Origin: Comamonadaceae bacterium
GTDB lineage: Bacteria; Pseudomonadota; Gammaproteobacteria; Burkholderiales; Burkholderiaceae_C
DNA: 64,000 nucleotides
NCBI GenBank assembly: GCA_027483665.1
Contig: JAIXUC010000008.1
Location: 1-64,000, forward strand
Direction of reading: 5' to 3'
Part shown: in pieces, positions 1 through 9,595 of the stretch
How positions within the stretch are numbered: the first letter of the stretch is position 1
Layout: each line of letters opens with the position of its first letter
Made by a program: the position numbers and the translations under genes
Notes under the pieces: generated by a model
Seen by the model: only the letters and a program-made list of their open reading frames with translations
What the model was told of the DNA's origin: nothing
Databases searched by the model: none

Positions 1-1017
1 GAGCGGCCAACGAGGGCGCACGGCAAAGTTGAAATCGTAGGCTGCGGCCTGCCGGCCCGATTGAATGCGCATGGCTGCGGCCAACGCGATCATGGCGCCG
101 TTGTCGGTACACAGCTCTATGGACGGGTGATGAACACGCACACCCAGCGCATCGCAGGCGCGGCGCAGCGCTTCGCGCAAGCTCAGATTGGCTCCAACGC
201 CGCCAGCCACAACTAGGCGCTTGAGCCCTGTGGCTTTCAGTGCGGCGACTGATTTGCGTGTCAACACATCGACGATGGCAGCCTCGGTGCTCGCCGCCAA
301 GTCTGCGCGGCGTTGTTCCAGCTCACTGCCTAGCTTTTGGGTTTGCGTGAGAACAGCGGTCTTGAGGCCAGCAAAAGAAAAATCGAGATCTCCGCTGTGC
401 AACAAAGGACGCGGCAGGGTGAAAGCCGCCGGGTTGCCCGACTTCGCCAGCTGCGACAGCGCGGGCCCGCCGGGGTAGCCCAAGCCCAACAGCTTGGCGG
501 ATTTGTCAAAGGCTTCGCCGGCCGCGTCGTCGATCGTTTCGCCCAGCAAGTGGTAGCGCCCCACGCCCTCCACGGACATCAACTGGGTGTGACCGCCGGA
601 CACCAGCAGCGCCATGAACGGAAAAGCAGGGGGATCGTCGCTGAGAAAAGGCGACAGCAGGTGGCCTTCCAGATGGTGCACGCCGAGCACCGGCCGATCC
701 AGCGCAGCGGCCAGCCCGCAAGCCACACCAGCGCCCACCAGCAGCGCCCCGGCCAAACCCGGCCCACGTGTGAACGCCACCACGTCGATCGCGCCCAAGG
801 TCAGGCCAGCTTGCATCATGACCTCTTGTGTCAGTGGCAAAACCCGACGAATGTGGTCGCGACTGGCCAGCTCGGGCACGACGCCGCCGTAGTCTTGGTG
901 CATGGCCACCTGCGAATGCAGAGCAGCCGCCAACAGCTTGGGCGCATCGCTGCCTTGGGTCTGGACCAAGGCCACCCCTGTTTCATCGCACGACGACTCC
1001 ACTCCAAGCACCAGCAT
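1..1017 (-). CDS. tsaD: tRNA N6-adenosine threonylcarbamoyltransferase TsaD (3' end cut by window edge)
   Basis: TsaD transfers the threonylcarbamoyl group from threonylcarbamoyl-AMP to A37 of ANN-decoding tRNAs, working with TsaB and TsaE. The reverse-strand translation starts [18 protein letters not shown], the family N-terminus, and carries the metal-binding HHLEGH motif (HxxxH) and the ASKHA-fold stretch LVSGGHTQL. It stays open through base 1, ending in VRPRWPL, which is close to the usual C-terminus of this roughly 340-residue family, so only a few residues are probably missing. The start is the ATG read backwards from 1017. The next gene (cobA) is divergent across about 145 bases. Confidence 0.96.
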   Translation of the reverse strand, partial: MLVLGVESSCDETGVALVQTQGSDAPKLLAAALHSQVAMHQDYGGVVPELASRDHIRRVLPLTQEVMMQAGLTLGAIDVVAFTRGPGLAGALLVGAGVACGLAAALDRPVLGVHHLEGHLLSPFLSDDPPAFPFMALLVSGGHTQLMSVEGVGRYHLLGETIDDAAGEAFDKSAKLLGLGYPGGPALSQLAKSGNPAAFTLPRPLLHSGDLDFSFAGLKTAVLTQTQKLGSELEQRRADLAASTEAAIVDVLTRKSVAALKATGLKRLVVAGGVGANLSLREALRRACDALGVRVHHPSIELCTDNGAMIALAAAMRIQSGRQAAAYDFNFAVRPRWPL

Positions 1018-1162
1018 TCAATCAGTGTAGGTGTGGCCATTAAGCAAATTACTTTGGGCTATGACAGAACGCCCAAACTGCGCCCATCGTTCGAACCAGC
1101 GTTCGTCCTCCCGCCTTGGCTGCAGCAGCGAGGCGCCTTAAGTTCTCACGCCGTCCCGCACC

Positions 1163-1993
1163 ATGAAGCAACAGCCCCCCCTATGCCCACCCGAAGAAAT
1201 AGCCAGCGCCCCAGGCTGTGTGACATTGGTCGGCGCGGGCCCCGGCGACCCTGAGCTATTGACCTTGAAGGCCGTCAAAGCCATTGCCCAAGCCACGTTG
1301 CTGTTCGTGGACGATCTGGTTGACGACGCCGTGTTGGTGCATGCCAGCGCAGATGCTCGGGTGGTACGGGTCGGCAAAAGAGGCGGTTGCCGCAGCACGC
1401 CGCAGGCCTTCATCCACAAATCCATGGTGGCGGCGGCCCGCGCTGGACATCAGGTGGTCCGCTTGAAAGGCGGCGACCCGCTGATTTTTGGGCGGGGCGG
1501 CGAAGAGATGGAGCATCTGCGCGCGGCAGGCATAGAAGTGCGGGTAGTCAATGGCATCACCGCAGGCCTGGCGGCTTTGACGCTTCTGGGTGCGCCGCTA
1601 ACCCACCGCGAACGGGCGCACGGTGTGCTGCTGCTGGCAGGTCATGCCGGTCTTGGACAGCCCGTCACCGATTGGCCCACCATCGCCGCGCTGTCTCAGC
1701 GTGCACGCCTGACCCTGGTTGTCTACATGGGCGTGCGCCAAGTGCACGACATTCAAGAAGGTCTGTTGCAAGGCTTGCCAGCTTCCACACCCGCTGCGGT
1801 GGTGGAGCACGCCACGCTGCCGCATCAAAGGCAAGTCGTCACGATCTTGGGGGAGCTTGCGCAGGAGATGAAGCGCCTGGGCCTGGGCAGCCCGGCAGTC
1901 ATCGTGGTGGGCGACGTGGTGCAAGGGGCCTTGGCATGGCGGCAGTCGCCCGAGCGCAATTCGGCTTTGCCTCTGCTGGAGCGCCGCGCCTAG
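1163..1993 (+). CDS. cobA: Uroporphyrinogen-III C-methyltransferase (SUMT)
   Basis: This 276-residue enzyme methylates uroporphyrinogen III twice with S-adenosylmethionine to give precorrin-2, the branch point to siroheme and cobalamin. The SAM-binding glycine loop GAGPGDPELLTLKA lies near residue 25, followed by the family motifs GGDPLIFGRGGEE near residue 105 and NGITAGLAAL near residue 130. It is the stand-alone methyltransferase, without the CysG dehydrogenase/ferrochelatase half. No other siroheme or cobalamin genes lie next to it; the downstream gene is an unrelated flavoprotein about 90 bases away. The siroheme role (for sulfite or nitrite reductase) is inferred. Confidence 0.93.
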   Translation: MKQQPPLCPPEEIASAPGCVTLVGAGPGDPELLTLKAVKAIAQATLLFVDDLVDDAVLVHASADARVVRVGKRGGCRSTPQAFIHKSMVAAARAGHQVVRLKGGDPLIFGRGGEEMEHLRAAGIEVRVVNGITAGLAALTLLGAPLTHRERAHGVLLLAGHAGLGQPVTDWPTIAALSQRARLTLVVYMGVRQVHDIQEGLLQGLPASTPAAVVEHATLPHQRQVVTILGELAQEMKRLGLGSPAVIVVGDVVQGALAWRQSPERNSALPLLERRA

Positions 1994-2081
1994 AGCACGG
2001 CTGCTGCGAGCTGGCGAAAGCGGGCATTCTGAGCAGCAGCGCGGCCGATTTTTTGGCCATAGCGCCGCCTACACTGCCTCG

Positions 2082-3296
2082 ATGCGTTTTGATGTGGTCA
2101 TCGTGGGGGCTGGCGCCGCCGGCCTGTTTTGCGCAGGGGTGGCGGGACAACGGGGGCTGCGGGTACTGCTGATCGATCACAGCGTAAAAGTCGCAGAAAA
2201 AATTCGAATCTCTGGCGGTGGGCGTGCCAATTTCACCAACCGCGATCTCGACGCCAGCGCGCCGCAGCAGCACTTCTTGAGCGACAACCCCGCCTTTTGC
2301 CGATCGGCTCTGGCGCGTTACACGCCGCAAGACTTCATCACGCTGCTGCGCCAGCACGGCGTGGGCTTCCACGAAAAACACAAAGGACAGTTGTTTTGCG
2401 ACCGGTCTGCCGAAGACCTGATTGACGTGCTGTTGGCGGAATGCGCATCTGGCGGCGTGCAACGCTGGCAACCGTGCCGGGTCCAGGAAGTTCGATATGG
2501 CTCAGGTGGCTACGAGCTGGACACCGACTTGGGGCCGGTGACTGCGCCCGAGCTGGTGGTTGCAACCGGCGGGCTTTCCATTCCGAAGATTGGAGCCACC
2601 GACTGGGGGCATCGGTTGGCTCAACAGTTTGGCTTGCGCATCGTCGAACTTCGACCCGCGCTCGTGCCCCTCGTGTTCGACGAGGACACTTGGCAAAGCC
2701 ACTCCCACTTGGCCGGTTTGGCGCTGCCTGTACGCATCGAGACCGGTGCAGCCAAGGCGGTGACCCGCTTTGACGAAGACCTGTTGTTCACGCACCGAGG
2801 GCTGAGCGGCCCAGCGGTGTTGCAGATTTCAAGCTATTGGCACAGCGGCACGCCGATTCACATCAACCTTGCGCCGACCGAGGAGCTGGTCGGCGCACTC
2901 AAGCGCGCCAAGCAAAGCTCTCGCAAGCTACTGGCCAACGAACTTTCCGCCTTGGTCCCAGCGCGCTTGGCCGACGCCTGGCTGGGCGCAGACCCGATAG
3001 CACAGCGCGCCATGGCTGATGTGCCCGACCGTGCGCTGCAGCAACTGGCCGATCGCTTGCACCGTTGGACTTTGATGCCCAGCGGCACCGAGGGTTACCG
3101 CAAGGCCGAAGTCACGGCTGGGGGCGTGAACACCCAGGATTTGTCATCGCAAAGCCTTCAGGCCAGGCAACAACCGGGCCTGTACTTCATTGGCGAGGTG
3201 GTGGATGTCACCGGATGGCTGGGCGGATACAACTTCCAGTGGGCCTGGGCCAGTGCCCACGCCTGCGCCATGGCTCTGGGGCGCTTGCCCGGATGA
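2082..3296 (+). CDS. BaiN/HI0933-family NAD(P)/FAD-dependent oxidoreductase
   Basis: A 404-residue flavoprotein of the HI0933/YhiN/BaiN family (COG2081). The N-terminus has the dinucleotide-binding GAGAAGLFCAG motif near residue 8, then KSRGG-type family signature KIRISGGGRANFTN, and the C-terminus has the second family signature TAGGVNTQDL with GLYFIGEVVDVTGWLGGYNFQWAWASG-like ending. Members of this family are mostly uncharacterised; some (BaiN) act on bile acid intermediates, which is not expected here. The true substrate is unknown. It sits between cobA and rpsU on the same strand but its own stop is about 140 bases from rpsU, which has its own promoter within this gene's 3' end. Confidence 0.88.
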   Translation: MRFDVVIVGAGAAGLFCAGVAGQRGLRVLLIDHSVKVAEKIRISGGGRANFTNRDLDASAPQQHFLSDNPAFCRSALARYTPQDFITLLRQHGVGFHEKHKGQLFCDRSAEDLIDVLLAECASGGVQRWQPCRVQEVRYGSGGYELDTDLGPVTAPELVVATGGLSIPKIGATDWGHRLAQQFGLRIVELRPALVPLVFDEDTWQSHSHLAGLALPVRIETGAAKAVTRFDEDLLFTHRGLSGPAVLQISSYWHSGTPIHINLAPTEELVGALKRAKQSSRKLLANELSALVPARLADAWLGADPIAQRAMADVPDRALQQLADRLHRWTLMPSGTEGYRKAEVTAGGVNTQDLSSQSLQARQQPGLYFIGEVVDVTGWLGGYNFQWAWASAHACAMALGRLPG

Positions 3297-3312
3297 TTCA
3301 TGCCGCTACAAT
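3285..3312 (+). promoter_or_regulatory. Candidate sigma-70 promoter for rpsU
   Basis: TTGCCC at 3285-3290 and TACAAT at 3307-3312 are separated by 16 bases, a good match to a housekeeping promoter. It overlaps the end of the upstream flavoprotein gene and would give a leader of about 115 bases before the rpsU ATG, consistent with independent, strong transcription of a ribosomal protein gene. Confidence 0.5.
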
Positions 3313-3434
3313 CGCGGGCTTTGCTGGCAAACCCCAACGGCCTGATCAACCTGTAGTTGGGGACTTTTGCTGCCATGGAACGGGTCTGATCTTGCCCTGA
3401 ACCCTCTGGTAGCCCATTCGGAATACGACTGTTC

Positions 3435-3647
3435 ATGACCACCATTCGCGTGAAAGAAAACGAGCCGTTCGACGTGGCCCTGCGCCGCTTCAAACGCACC
3501 ATCGAAAAGCTGGGTCTGCTGACCGACCTGCGCGCCCGGGAGTTCTACGAGAAGCCCACCGCAGAGCGCAAGCGCAAGAAAGCTGCAGCCGTCAAGCGCC
3601 ACTACAAGCGCGTACGCAGCATGCAGTTGCCCAAGAAGCTCTACTGA
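3435..3647 (+). CDS. rpsU: 30S ribosomal protein S21
   Basis: A 70-residue, strongly basic protein matching bS21 end to end: it begins [20 protein letters not shown] and ends in the basic tail [13 protein letters not shown]21 sits on the 30S platform near the anti-Shine-Dalgarno region and helps initiation. A likely sigma-70 promoter lies about 120 bases upstream and a terminator about 45 bases downstream, followed by yqeY. The classic rpsU-yqeY(-dnaG-rpoD) order is present only as far as yqeY; dnaG and rpoD are not here because pmbA follows on the other strand. Confidence 0.98.
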
Positions 3648-3663
3648 GTCGAAAGAGGTGAGG

Positions 3664-3723
3664 CGATGCAAGCGCATCGTCTTTGCCCACAGCCCGCCCG
3701 GGGACGCCCGCGCGGGTTTTTTC
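3664..3723 (+). terminator. Rho-independent terminator after rpsU
   Basis: A GC-rich inverted repeat (GCCCGC at 3692-3697 with GCGGGT at 3712-3717, plus the inner self-complementary CCCGCGCGGG) runs straight into six T residues at 3717-3722. Just before it is a perfect short hairpin, CGATGC at 3664-3669 with GCATCG at 3674-3679. Together they should end the rpsU transcript before yqeY, or reduce read-through into it. Confidence 0.75.
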
Positions 3724-3756
3724 GTTTAAGCCCCTCTAACCCCTAGGAAGCGTCCT

Positions 3757-4200
3757 ATGACACTCAAAGACCGAATCACCGAGGACATGAAAGCCGCCAT
3801 GCGTGCCAAAGAGGCCGAGCGCCTGGGCACCATCCGTTTGCTGACCGCCGCCATGAAGCAAAAGGAAGTGGACGAACGCGTCACTTTGGATGACGCCGCC
3901 ATCGTCGCGATCATCGACAAACTCATCAAGCAACGTCGCGACAGCATCCAGGCCTTTACTCAGGCCGCCCGTCAGGACCTCGCTGACAAGGAAGCTGCAG
4001 AAATGGCGGTGCTGCAGGGCTATTTGCCCAAGCGCCTGTCAGACGACGAGGTGGCCTCGGAAGTGCGTGCCCTCGTCGCGGAATTGGGCGCTGCCGGCCC
4101 GGGCGACATGGGAAAGGTGATGGCCGCAGCGAAGGCAAAGCTGGCGGGCAAGGCCGAAATGTCGCAGGTGAGCGCCGCTGTAAAAGCAGCGCTGGCTTGA
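3757..4200 (+). CDS. yqeY: GatB/YqeY domain protein
   Basis: A 147-residue YqeY-family protein, the free-standing relative of the C-terminal tRNA-binding domain of the GatB subunit of the tRNA-dependent amidotransferase. It begins MTLKDRITEDMKAAMRAKEAERLGTIRLL, the family hallmark, and ends in the small helical domain with GDMGKVMAAAK. The function of the lone protein is unknown; tRNA binding is inferred from homology. It follows rpsU in the conserved order, beyond the rpsU terminator. Confidence 0.93.
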   Translation: MTLKDRITEDMKAAMRAKEAERLGTIRLLTAAMKQKEVDERVTLDDAAIVAIIDKLIKQRRDSIQAFTQAARQDLADKEAAEMAVLQGYLPKRLSDDEVASEVRALVAELGAAGPGDMGKVMAAAKAKLAGKAEMSQVSAAVKAALA

Positions 4201-4260
4201 GGCCAGGCCGGCAAACCTGGGGGGGTCAGAGGCACACCGCCCCCGCGCAGGACCCGAGTC

Positions 4261-5658
4261 TCAGGCGCCGGCAACCTTCATGCGATCGATCAGCACCGAA
4301 CCCACGGCTTTGGCACCCATCGCATAGGTGTCGCTGCCCACAGCGACCACGCCCTGCAGCATGTCTTTGAGGTTGCCAGCGATGGTGATCTCGTGAACGG
4401 GGTAAGCGATGCGGCCGCCCTCCACCCAGAAGCCGCTGGCACCACGCGAGTAGTCGCCCGTCACTTGGTTGACGCCCTGCCCCATCAGCTCAATGACGAA
4501 CAGGCCGCGCCCGAGCTTGCGCAACATGGCATCGAGGTCATCGCTTGGGCGGGTTAACCGCGATGACAGCACGAGGTTGTGCGAGCCGCCCGCGTTACCA
4601 GTGGTCTTCATGCCCAGCTTGCGCGCGGAATAGGTGCTCAGGAAATAGCCCTGCAGCTCTCCCGCGGTCACCACATCGCGGGCTTTGGTGCGAACACCTT
4701 CGTCATCAAAAGGCGAGCTGCCCTTCCCGCGCAGCACAAAAGGGTCTTCCTTGATGTCGATGTGCTTGGCCCACACGGCCTTGCCCAGCGAGTCCAGCAG
4801 AAAACTGCTCTTGCGGTACAGGGCGCCACCGCTCACGGCCTGGACAAAAGAGCCGAGGAGCCCTGCAGCCAATGGTGCTTCAAAAAGCACCGGGCATTCC
4901 ACAGTGGCAATCTTGCGCGAGCCCAAGCGGCTCAAAGCGCGCTCTGCTGCATATCGGCCGATGGCCTGCGCAGAGGCCAGCTCCCTCGCGTCGCGCATGG
5001 AGCTGTACCAAGCATCGCGCTGCATGTCCTGACCTTTTCGCCCGCGCGAGGCGATGGGTGCGACCGACAGCGAATGCCTCGAACTGGCATAGCCGCCGCG
5101 AAAGCCGTGCGTGTGTGCGCTGAAAAAATGGCTTTGCTGCGCAGACACCGCAGCACCTTCGCTGTTGGTGATCGACTTGCTGGTGGCCATGGCAGCCGCC
5201 TCGCAGGTCAGGGCCAACTTCGCAGCTTGCTCGCTGTCAATGCCCCACGGGTGAAACAAGTCCAAGTCGCGCGCATCCGTGACCATGTCAGCCTCATCGG
5301 GCAGCCCAGCCATGGGGTCTTCGGCTGTGAAGCGGGCGATGTCGTAGGCTGCTTGGACTGTTTGCCGGATGGCGGTTTGAGAAAAATCGGAGGTGCTGGC
5401 GTTGCCTCTGCGGTGGCCGATGTAGACCGTGACGCCCAATGATTTGTCGCGGTTGCGCTCGACGTTCTCCAACTCGCCTTTGCGCACCGACACGCTCAGG
5501 CCACAGGCCTCGGATGCTTCTGCTGCTGCATCGCTGGCGCCCAGTGCGCGGGCATGGGCAATCGCTGCATCGACCAGTTCTTCAAATCGGGGCCGACTGA
5601 AGGCAAAGCCGTGGTGCGCGTCACCTGGCGTCAAGGGAGTGGGGGTGGGTTTATGCAT
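4261..5658 (-). CDS. pmbA: Metalloprotease-associated protein PmbA/TldE
   Basis: A 465-residue PmbA (TldE) protein. With TldD it forms the protease that matures microcin B17 and degrades CcdA; the TldE half lacks the metal-binding motif and acts as the structural partner. Family features include SVRKGELENVERNRDKSLGVTVYIG in the N-terminal third (near 75-100) and the C-terminal GRGLFVIELMGQGVNQVTGDYSRGASGFWVEGG region. The reading frame extends 20 codons further upstream, but the ATG giving MHKPTPTPLT is the likely start. It is divergent from darP, the conserved pmbA-darP (yjgA) pairing. No tldD is in the window. Confidence 0.95.
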   Translation of the reverse strand: MHKPTPTPLTPGDAHHGFAFSRPRFEELVDAAIAHARALGASDAAAEASEACGLSVSVRKGELENVERNRDKSLGVTVYIGHRRGNASTSDFSQTAIRQTVQAAYDIARFTAEDPMAGLPDEADMVTDARDLDLFHPWGIDSEQAAKLALTCEAAAMATSKSITNSEGAAVSAQQSHFFSAHTHGFRGGYASSRHSLSVAPIASRGRKGQDMQRDAWYSSMRDARELASAQAIGRYAAERALSRLGSRKIATVECPVLFEAPLAAGLLGSFVQAVSGGALYRKSSFLLDSLGKAVWAKHIDIKEDPFVLRGKGSSPFDDEGVRTKARDVVTAGELQGYFLSTYSARKLGMKTTGNAGGSHNLVLSSRLTRPSDDLDAMLRKLGRGLFVIELMGQGVNQVTGDYSRGASGFWVEGGRIAYPVHEITIAGNLKDMLQGVVAVGSDTYAMGAKAVGSVLIDRMKVAGA

Positions 5659-5792
5659 AGCGAAGTTATGATAGCGACGCCACTTTTTTGTTCGGTATGC
5701 CCTTGGCGCCAACCCCAAACCGCCACCATCCGATCAAAAGCCCAACGCCCGCACCCCTGCGGTCTTTGAGCCCCTCATTTCACCTTTGAAGC

Positions 5793-6452
5793 ATGTCTAG
5801 AAAACCCCGCAGAGGCTACTACGTGCGCGGGCAATTCGTGGCCGAAGGCAGCGAGCTCGACCTGGAATTGAAACGCGAATTGCGGGGGGGAGACGCGCCA
5901 TCTCGCACGGAACTCAAACGCGAGAGCGACGCGGCTCAGGCATTGGGCGAAGCCTTGTTGTCCCTTTCGGCCAACACCCTCAAAGCACTCACCCTTTCAG
6001 AAAAGCTGCTGGATGCTGTTGCTGATGCCAAGCGCATTACCGACTTCGAGGGCTTGCGCCGCCAGATGCAATTCATCGGCAAGCTCATGCGCCAACTCGA
6101 TGAGTCCGAGCGAGACGCGGTTCGCCGAGCGGTCGACGAGCAGCACGCCGGGTCTGCAGCGCAAACCGCGCGTCTGCACGAAGCAGAGCGCTGGCGCGTG
6201 GCTTTGGTTGCCGACGACGAAGCCCTGTCGCGCTGGCTGACACAACATGCCAGCACCGACGCACAACAGCTGCGCGCTCTGATTCGCCAAGCGCGCAAGG
6301 ATGCGGTTCCAGCCAAAGCGGGGCAGACACCTCGGCACGGCAAAGCTTGGCGCGAGATCTTTCAGTTGCTACGCACAGCGCTCGACGAGGCCCATGCCCA
6401 TGAGTCAGCCCAACTCCGCTCCACTGATCCCGCTGCTCCCCCCGCTGCCTGA
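5793..6452 (+). CDS. darP: Ribosome biogenesis factor DarP (YjgA, DUF615)
   Basis: A 219-residue, largely helical and charged protein of the DUF615 family, which in E. coli binds late 50S precursors and promotes maturation of the peptidyl transferase centre. Recognisable features are the central block DAKRITDFEGLRRQMQFIGKLMR near residue 80 and the C-terminal HGKAWREIFQLLR. It is divergently paired with pmbA, as in most beta- and gammaproteobacteria. The 3' end overlaps the start of mog by about 59 bases, suggesting co-transcription. Confidence 0.93.
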   Translation: MSRKPRRGYYVRGQFVAEGSELDLELKRELRGGDAPSRTELKRESDAAQALGEALLSLSANTLKALTLSEKLLDAVADAKRITDFEGLRRQMQFIGKLMRQLDESERDAVRRAVDEQHAGSAAQTARLHEAERWRVALVADDEALSRWLTQHASTDAQQLRALIRQARKDAVPAKAGQTPRHGKAWREIFQLLRTALDEAHAHESAQLRSTDPAAPPAA

Positions 6453-7041
6453 AGCGCCCCAGCGCGTCAGCATCGGTCTGGTATCGGTGAGCGACCGAGC
6501 CTCTAGCGGTGTTTATGAGGACCAAGGCTTGCCAGCCCTTCGCAGCTGGCTGGAGCGTGCGCTGAACAACCCGATTGACTGGCAGACGCGCTTGATCCCC
6601 GATGAGCGGCCCTTGATCGGTGAAACCTTGGTGGGGCTGGTGCAGACAGGCTGCCATTTGGTGTTCACCACGGGCGGCACCGGCCCCGCGCCGCGCGATG
6701 TGACGCCCGATGCGACGTTGGATGTCGCCGAGCGCGAGATGCCAGGGTTCGGTGAGCAAATGCGGCAGATCGGCCTGCGCTTCGTGCCCACCGCCATCCT
6801 CTCGCGCCAAGTGGCTGTCATCCGTGGGCGTTGCCTCATCATCAACCTGCCCGGACAACCCAAATCCATCGCAGAAACACTGGAGGGCCTGCGCGGCTCG
6901 GAAGGCCAAGTGGTGGTGCCGGGCATCTTCAGCGCCGTGCCCTATTGCATCGACCTGCTGGGTGGCCCGTACTTAGAGACGCACGACGAGGTCTGCAAAG
7001 CCTTCAGGCCCAAGAGCGCCGTGCGAACGCGGGCCCCTTGA
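6394..7041 (+). CDS. mog: Molybdopterin adenylyltransferase
   Basis: Mog adenylylates molybdopterin ahead of molybdenum insertion in molybdenum cofactor synthesis. The 215-residue product (from ATG 6394; ATG 6400 is equally possible) shows the MoaB/Mog fold motifs VSVSDRASSGVYEDQGLP, VFTTGGTGPAPRDVTPDAT and INLPGQPKSI. The open frame runs 31 codons further upstream inside darP, but that part has no similarity. Its start lies inside the darP 3' end, so the two genes are probably translated from one message. No other molybdenum-cofactor genes are in the window. Confidence 0.93.
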   Translation: MPMSQPNSAPLIPLLPPLPEAPQRVSIGLVSVSDRASSGVYEDQGLPALRSWLERALNNPIDWQTRLIPDERPLIGETLVGLVQTGCHLVFTTGGTGPAPRDVTPDATLDVAEREMPGFGEQMRQIGLRFVPTAILSRQVAVIRGRCLIINLPGQPKSIAETLEGLRGSEGQVVVPGIFSAVPYCIDLLGGPYLETHDEVCKAFRPKSAVRTRAP

Positions 7042-7057
7042 AGCGCCAATTGATCGC

Positions 7058-7831
7058 TCATTTACCAACGAGCTGATTCAATCGCTCGGCCTCGAACTGC
7101 TCGGTACGCGCCGCGTCTTGCGGCACGCAGTCGCGCATCGGGCCTTGTTTGGAGAGCTCCTCGATGGCTTGCCACAGCAGCGCGATCTGATGCTCTTGGG
7201 ATGAGGCGTTGTCGATCAAGCCGCGCATGGCCTGGCTCAGCGGGTCGTCGCTGTGCGTGACGCCGTAAGCAGAAAAACCCATCTTCGATGCAGCCTCTTC
7301 GCGGCGCAAATCAGCCTGAGCTTCGATGATGCGGGCCGGGTTTCCCACTGTGGTCGCACCAGCGGGCACGGGCTTGGTCACCACCGCATTGGAGCCAATG
7401 CGCGCCCCGTCGCCCACGTCAAAACCACCCAGCACTTTGGCGCCCGCGCCCACCACCACATCGCGCCCCAAGGTCGGGTGGCGCTTGGCGCCTTTGTAGA
7501 GCGACGTGCCGCCCAGCGTGACGCCTTGGTAGATGGTGCAGCCGTCGCCGATTTCTGCTGTCTCGCCCACCACCACACCCATGGCGTGGTCAAAAAAAAC
7601 GCGCTCGCCAATGCGTGCGCCAGGATGAATTTCGATGCCGGTGAGAAAGCGGGACACGTGCGAGACGAAACGACCCGCCCACTTCCAACCCCTGCGCCAT
7701 AAACCATGCGCCAAGCGGTGCAACCACAAGGCATGCAACCCCGGGTAGCAGGTCATCACCTCCCAGGTGCTGCGCGCGGCCGGGTCGCGCTCGAGGATGC
7801 AGCGGATGTCAGAACGCAGTCGGGTCAGCAT
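7058..7831 (-). CDS. cysE: Serine O-acetyltransferase
   Basis: CysE acetylates serine with acetyl-CoA to O-acetylserine, the committed step to cysteine. The 257-residue protein has the short N-terminal helical region, then the left-handed parallel beta-helix of hexapeptide repeats from [18 protein letters not shown] onward, with the catalytic-site stretches [15 protein letters not shown] and GVTLGGTS, and the CoA-side GNPARII. The C-terminal tail of about 70 residues is longer than in the shortest EpsC/NifP types. It lies 9 bases after trmJ on the same strand, so the two are likely one operon. Confidence 0.95.
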   Translation of the reverse strand: MLTRLRSDIRCILERDPAARSTWEVMTCYPGLHALWLHRLAHGLWRRGWKWAGRFVSHVSRFLTGIEIHPGARIGERVFFDHAMGVVVGETAEIGDGCTIYQGVTLGGTSLYKGAKRHPTLGRDVVVGAGAKVLGGFDVGDGARIGSNAVVTKPVPAGATTVGNPARIIEAQADLRREEAASKMGFSAYGVTHSDDPLSQAMRGLIDNASSQEHQIALLWQAIEELSKQGPMRDCVPQDAARTEQFEAERLNQLVGK

Positions 7832-7840
7832 GGATTCAGT

Positions 7841-8596
7841 CTATCGCTGGGCTTTCTCGGCCGCTTCGATCATCGCCTTGGCAACACCTCTGAGGACGTG
7901 GACTTCCTCTTGTGTCGGGCGCGCACGGTTCACGAACTGGTTCAAGCGCGCCATCAATCGGCGCGGCACAGCCGGGTCGAGGTAGCCCACCGCGGTGAGC
8001 GCCTGTGCCCAATGGTTCAGCAAGCCACTCACCTGCGGCACGTCGGCCAGTGCTGCTTGCGGCACATTGGCAAGCCGCGCTTGCGGTGTGGCATCGGCCA
8101 CGGCAAAACTGCCCAGAGCCATGCGCCACTCGTAAGCAATGAGTTGCACCGCAGCGGCCAAATTGAGCGAGCCGAATTGCGGGTCGGTGGGAATGCTCAG
8201 GCAACTGTGGCAGCGGTAGACATCGTCGTTGTTCATGCCAAAGCGCTCTGAGCCGAACAGAAAAGCGACCGCAGGTGTGGGCGAGCGCTGCACCAGTTCA
8301 GCAAGGGCTTGGCGAGGTGCTTGCGTGGGCGGGCCGAAGTCGCGCGGCGTCATGACCGTGGCACACAACCAGTCGATGCCGTCGAGCGCTTCGTCGAGTG
8401 TGTCGACGATGCGGGTGCGAGCTAACACGTCGGTGGCACCACTGGCGCGCTGGATGGTTTCTTCGCGCCGCAAGACGTTGGGCCAACGCGGCGCCACCAA
8501 CACCAGGTCAGTGAAGCCCATGACACGAATCGCACGAGCGGCGGCACCGACATTGCCGGCGTGGCTGGTCTGAAGGAGGACGAAGCGCGTGGTCAT
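7841..8596 (-). CDS. trmJ: tRNA (cytidine/uridine-2'-O-)-methyltransferase TrmJ
   Basis: A 251-residue SPOUT (TrmH/SpoU) methyltransferase that 2'-O-methylates position 32 of several tRNAs. The knot motifs are clear: VLLQTSHAGNVGAAARAIRVMG at the N-terminus, FLFGSERFGMNNDD near residue 118, and the SAM-binding SLNLAAAVQ near residue 147. A C-terminal dimer/tRNA extension of about 80 residues, typical of TrmJ rather than TrmL, follows. The start ATG faces suhB divergently; cysE follows downstream. Confidence 0.93.
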   Translation of the reverse strand: MTTRFVLLQTSHAGNVGAAARAIRVMGFTDLVLVAPRWPNVLRREETIQRASGATDVLARTRIVDTLDEALDGIDWLCATVMTPRDFGPPTQAPRQALAELVQRSPTPAVAFLFGSERFGMNNDDVYRCHSCLSIPTDPQFGSLNLAAAVQLIAYEWRMALGSFAVADATPQARLANVPQAALADVPQVSGLLNHWAQALTAVGYLDPAVPRRLMARLNQFVNRARPTQEEVHVLRGVAKAMIEAAEKAQR

Positions 8597-8725
8597 GGCC
8601 GTTAAACTCGGTCATTCTCGCCGGACGCATCGCCGCCGGCAGCACCGTCAGCGGCTGCTTGCTTGCAGCTGAGCTGGCAGCCTTCCCCAACTGCTCTTTG
8701 CGGCCTTCAGCGGTCGTTACAACCC

Positions 8726-9595
8726 ATGTCGTCTTCCCTGCATCCCATGCTCAACGTGGCCATCAAGGCCGCCCGCGCCGCTGGCGCCATCATCAACCGC
8801 GGTGCGTTGGATGTGGAGTCGGTTCGGGTTTCAGAAAAACAGGCCAACGACTTCGTCACCGAGGTCGACCAAGCCAGCGAGACGGCGATCATCGACATCT
8901 TGCTGGGCGCCTATCCTGGCCATGCCATCTGGGCAGAGGAGTCTGGCCGCACACACGGCTCGCAAGACTCAGAGCATGTGTGGATCATCGATCCGCTGGA
9001 CGGCACCACCAATTTCATCCACGGCTTTCCGGTGTATTGCGTCAGCATTGCGCTGGCCGTCAAAGGCAAGGTGGAGCAAGCCGTCATCTACGACCCCACG
9101 CGCAACGACCTCTTCACCGCCACACGTGGGCGCGGCGCTTACATGAACGAGCGGCGCTTGCGCGTGGCCAAGCGCATTCGTCTGCAAGAGTGCTTGGTAT
9201 CCACCGGCTTTCCTTTCCGCGCCGAGGACAACTTCAACCATTACCTGCTGATGATGGGTGAGGTCATGAAGCGCACAGCGGGCTTGCGCCGCCCAGGAGC
9301 TGCAGCACTCGATTTGGCTTATGTGGCTGCTGGCTTCTCAGACGGCTTTTTTGAAACAGGTTTGCAGCCTTGGGATGTGGCCGCTGGCTCGCTCTTGGTC
9401 ACAGAGGCCGGCGGCCTGATTGGCAACTTCACCGGCGATTCCAACTTTCTCGAGCAAAAGGAATGCGTGGCGGCCAACCCGCGCATATACGGTCAGCTGG
9501 TGAGTCTGCTCTCGCGCCACAGCAAGTTTGCTGGCGCAGCAGATAAAGCCGATGTCGCGCTCGCCGTGCAAACGCTCAAGGCTGCGGCGGCCTGA
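8726..9595 (+). CDS. suhB: Inositol-1-monophosphatase family protein SuhB
   Basis: A 289-residue Mg-dependent phosphatase of the inositol monophosphatase family; SuhB proteins also act in rRNA transcription antitermination with Nus factors. Metal-site motifs are present: WAEESG near residue 70, [14 protein letters not shown] near 90 and [15 protein letters not shown] near 220. The ATG at 8726 ([20 protein letters not shown]) is the family start; the frame is open another 21 codons upstream. Its last 20 bases overlap the 3' end of the convergent histidine kinase gene. Confidence 0.94.
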   Translation: MSSSLHPMLNVAIKAARAAGAIINRGALDVESVRVSEKQANDFVTEVDQASETAIIDILLGAYPGHAIWAEESGRTHGSQDSEHVWIIDPLDGTTNFIHGFPVYCVSIALAVKGKVEQAVIYDPTRNDLFTATRGRGAYMNERRLRVAKRIRLQECLVSTGFPFRAEDNFNHYLLMMGEVMKRTAGLRRPGAAALDLAYVAAGFSDGFFETGLQPWDVAAGSLLVTEAGGLIGNFTGDSNFLEQKECVAANPRIYGQLVSLLSRHSKFAGAADKADVALAVQTLKAAAA

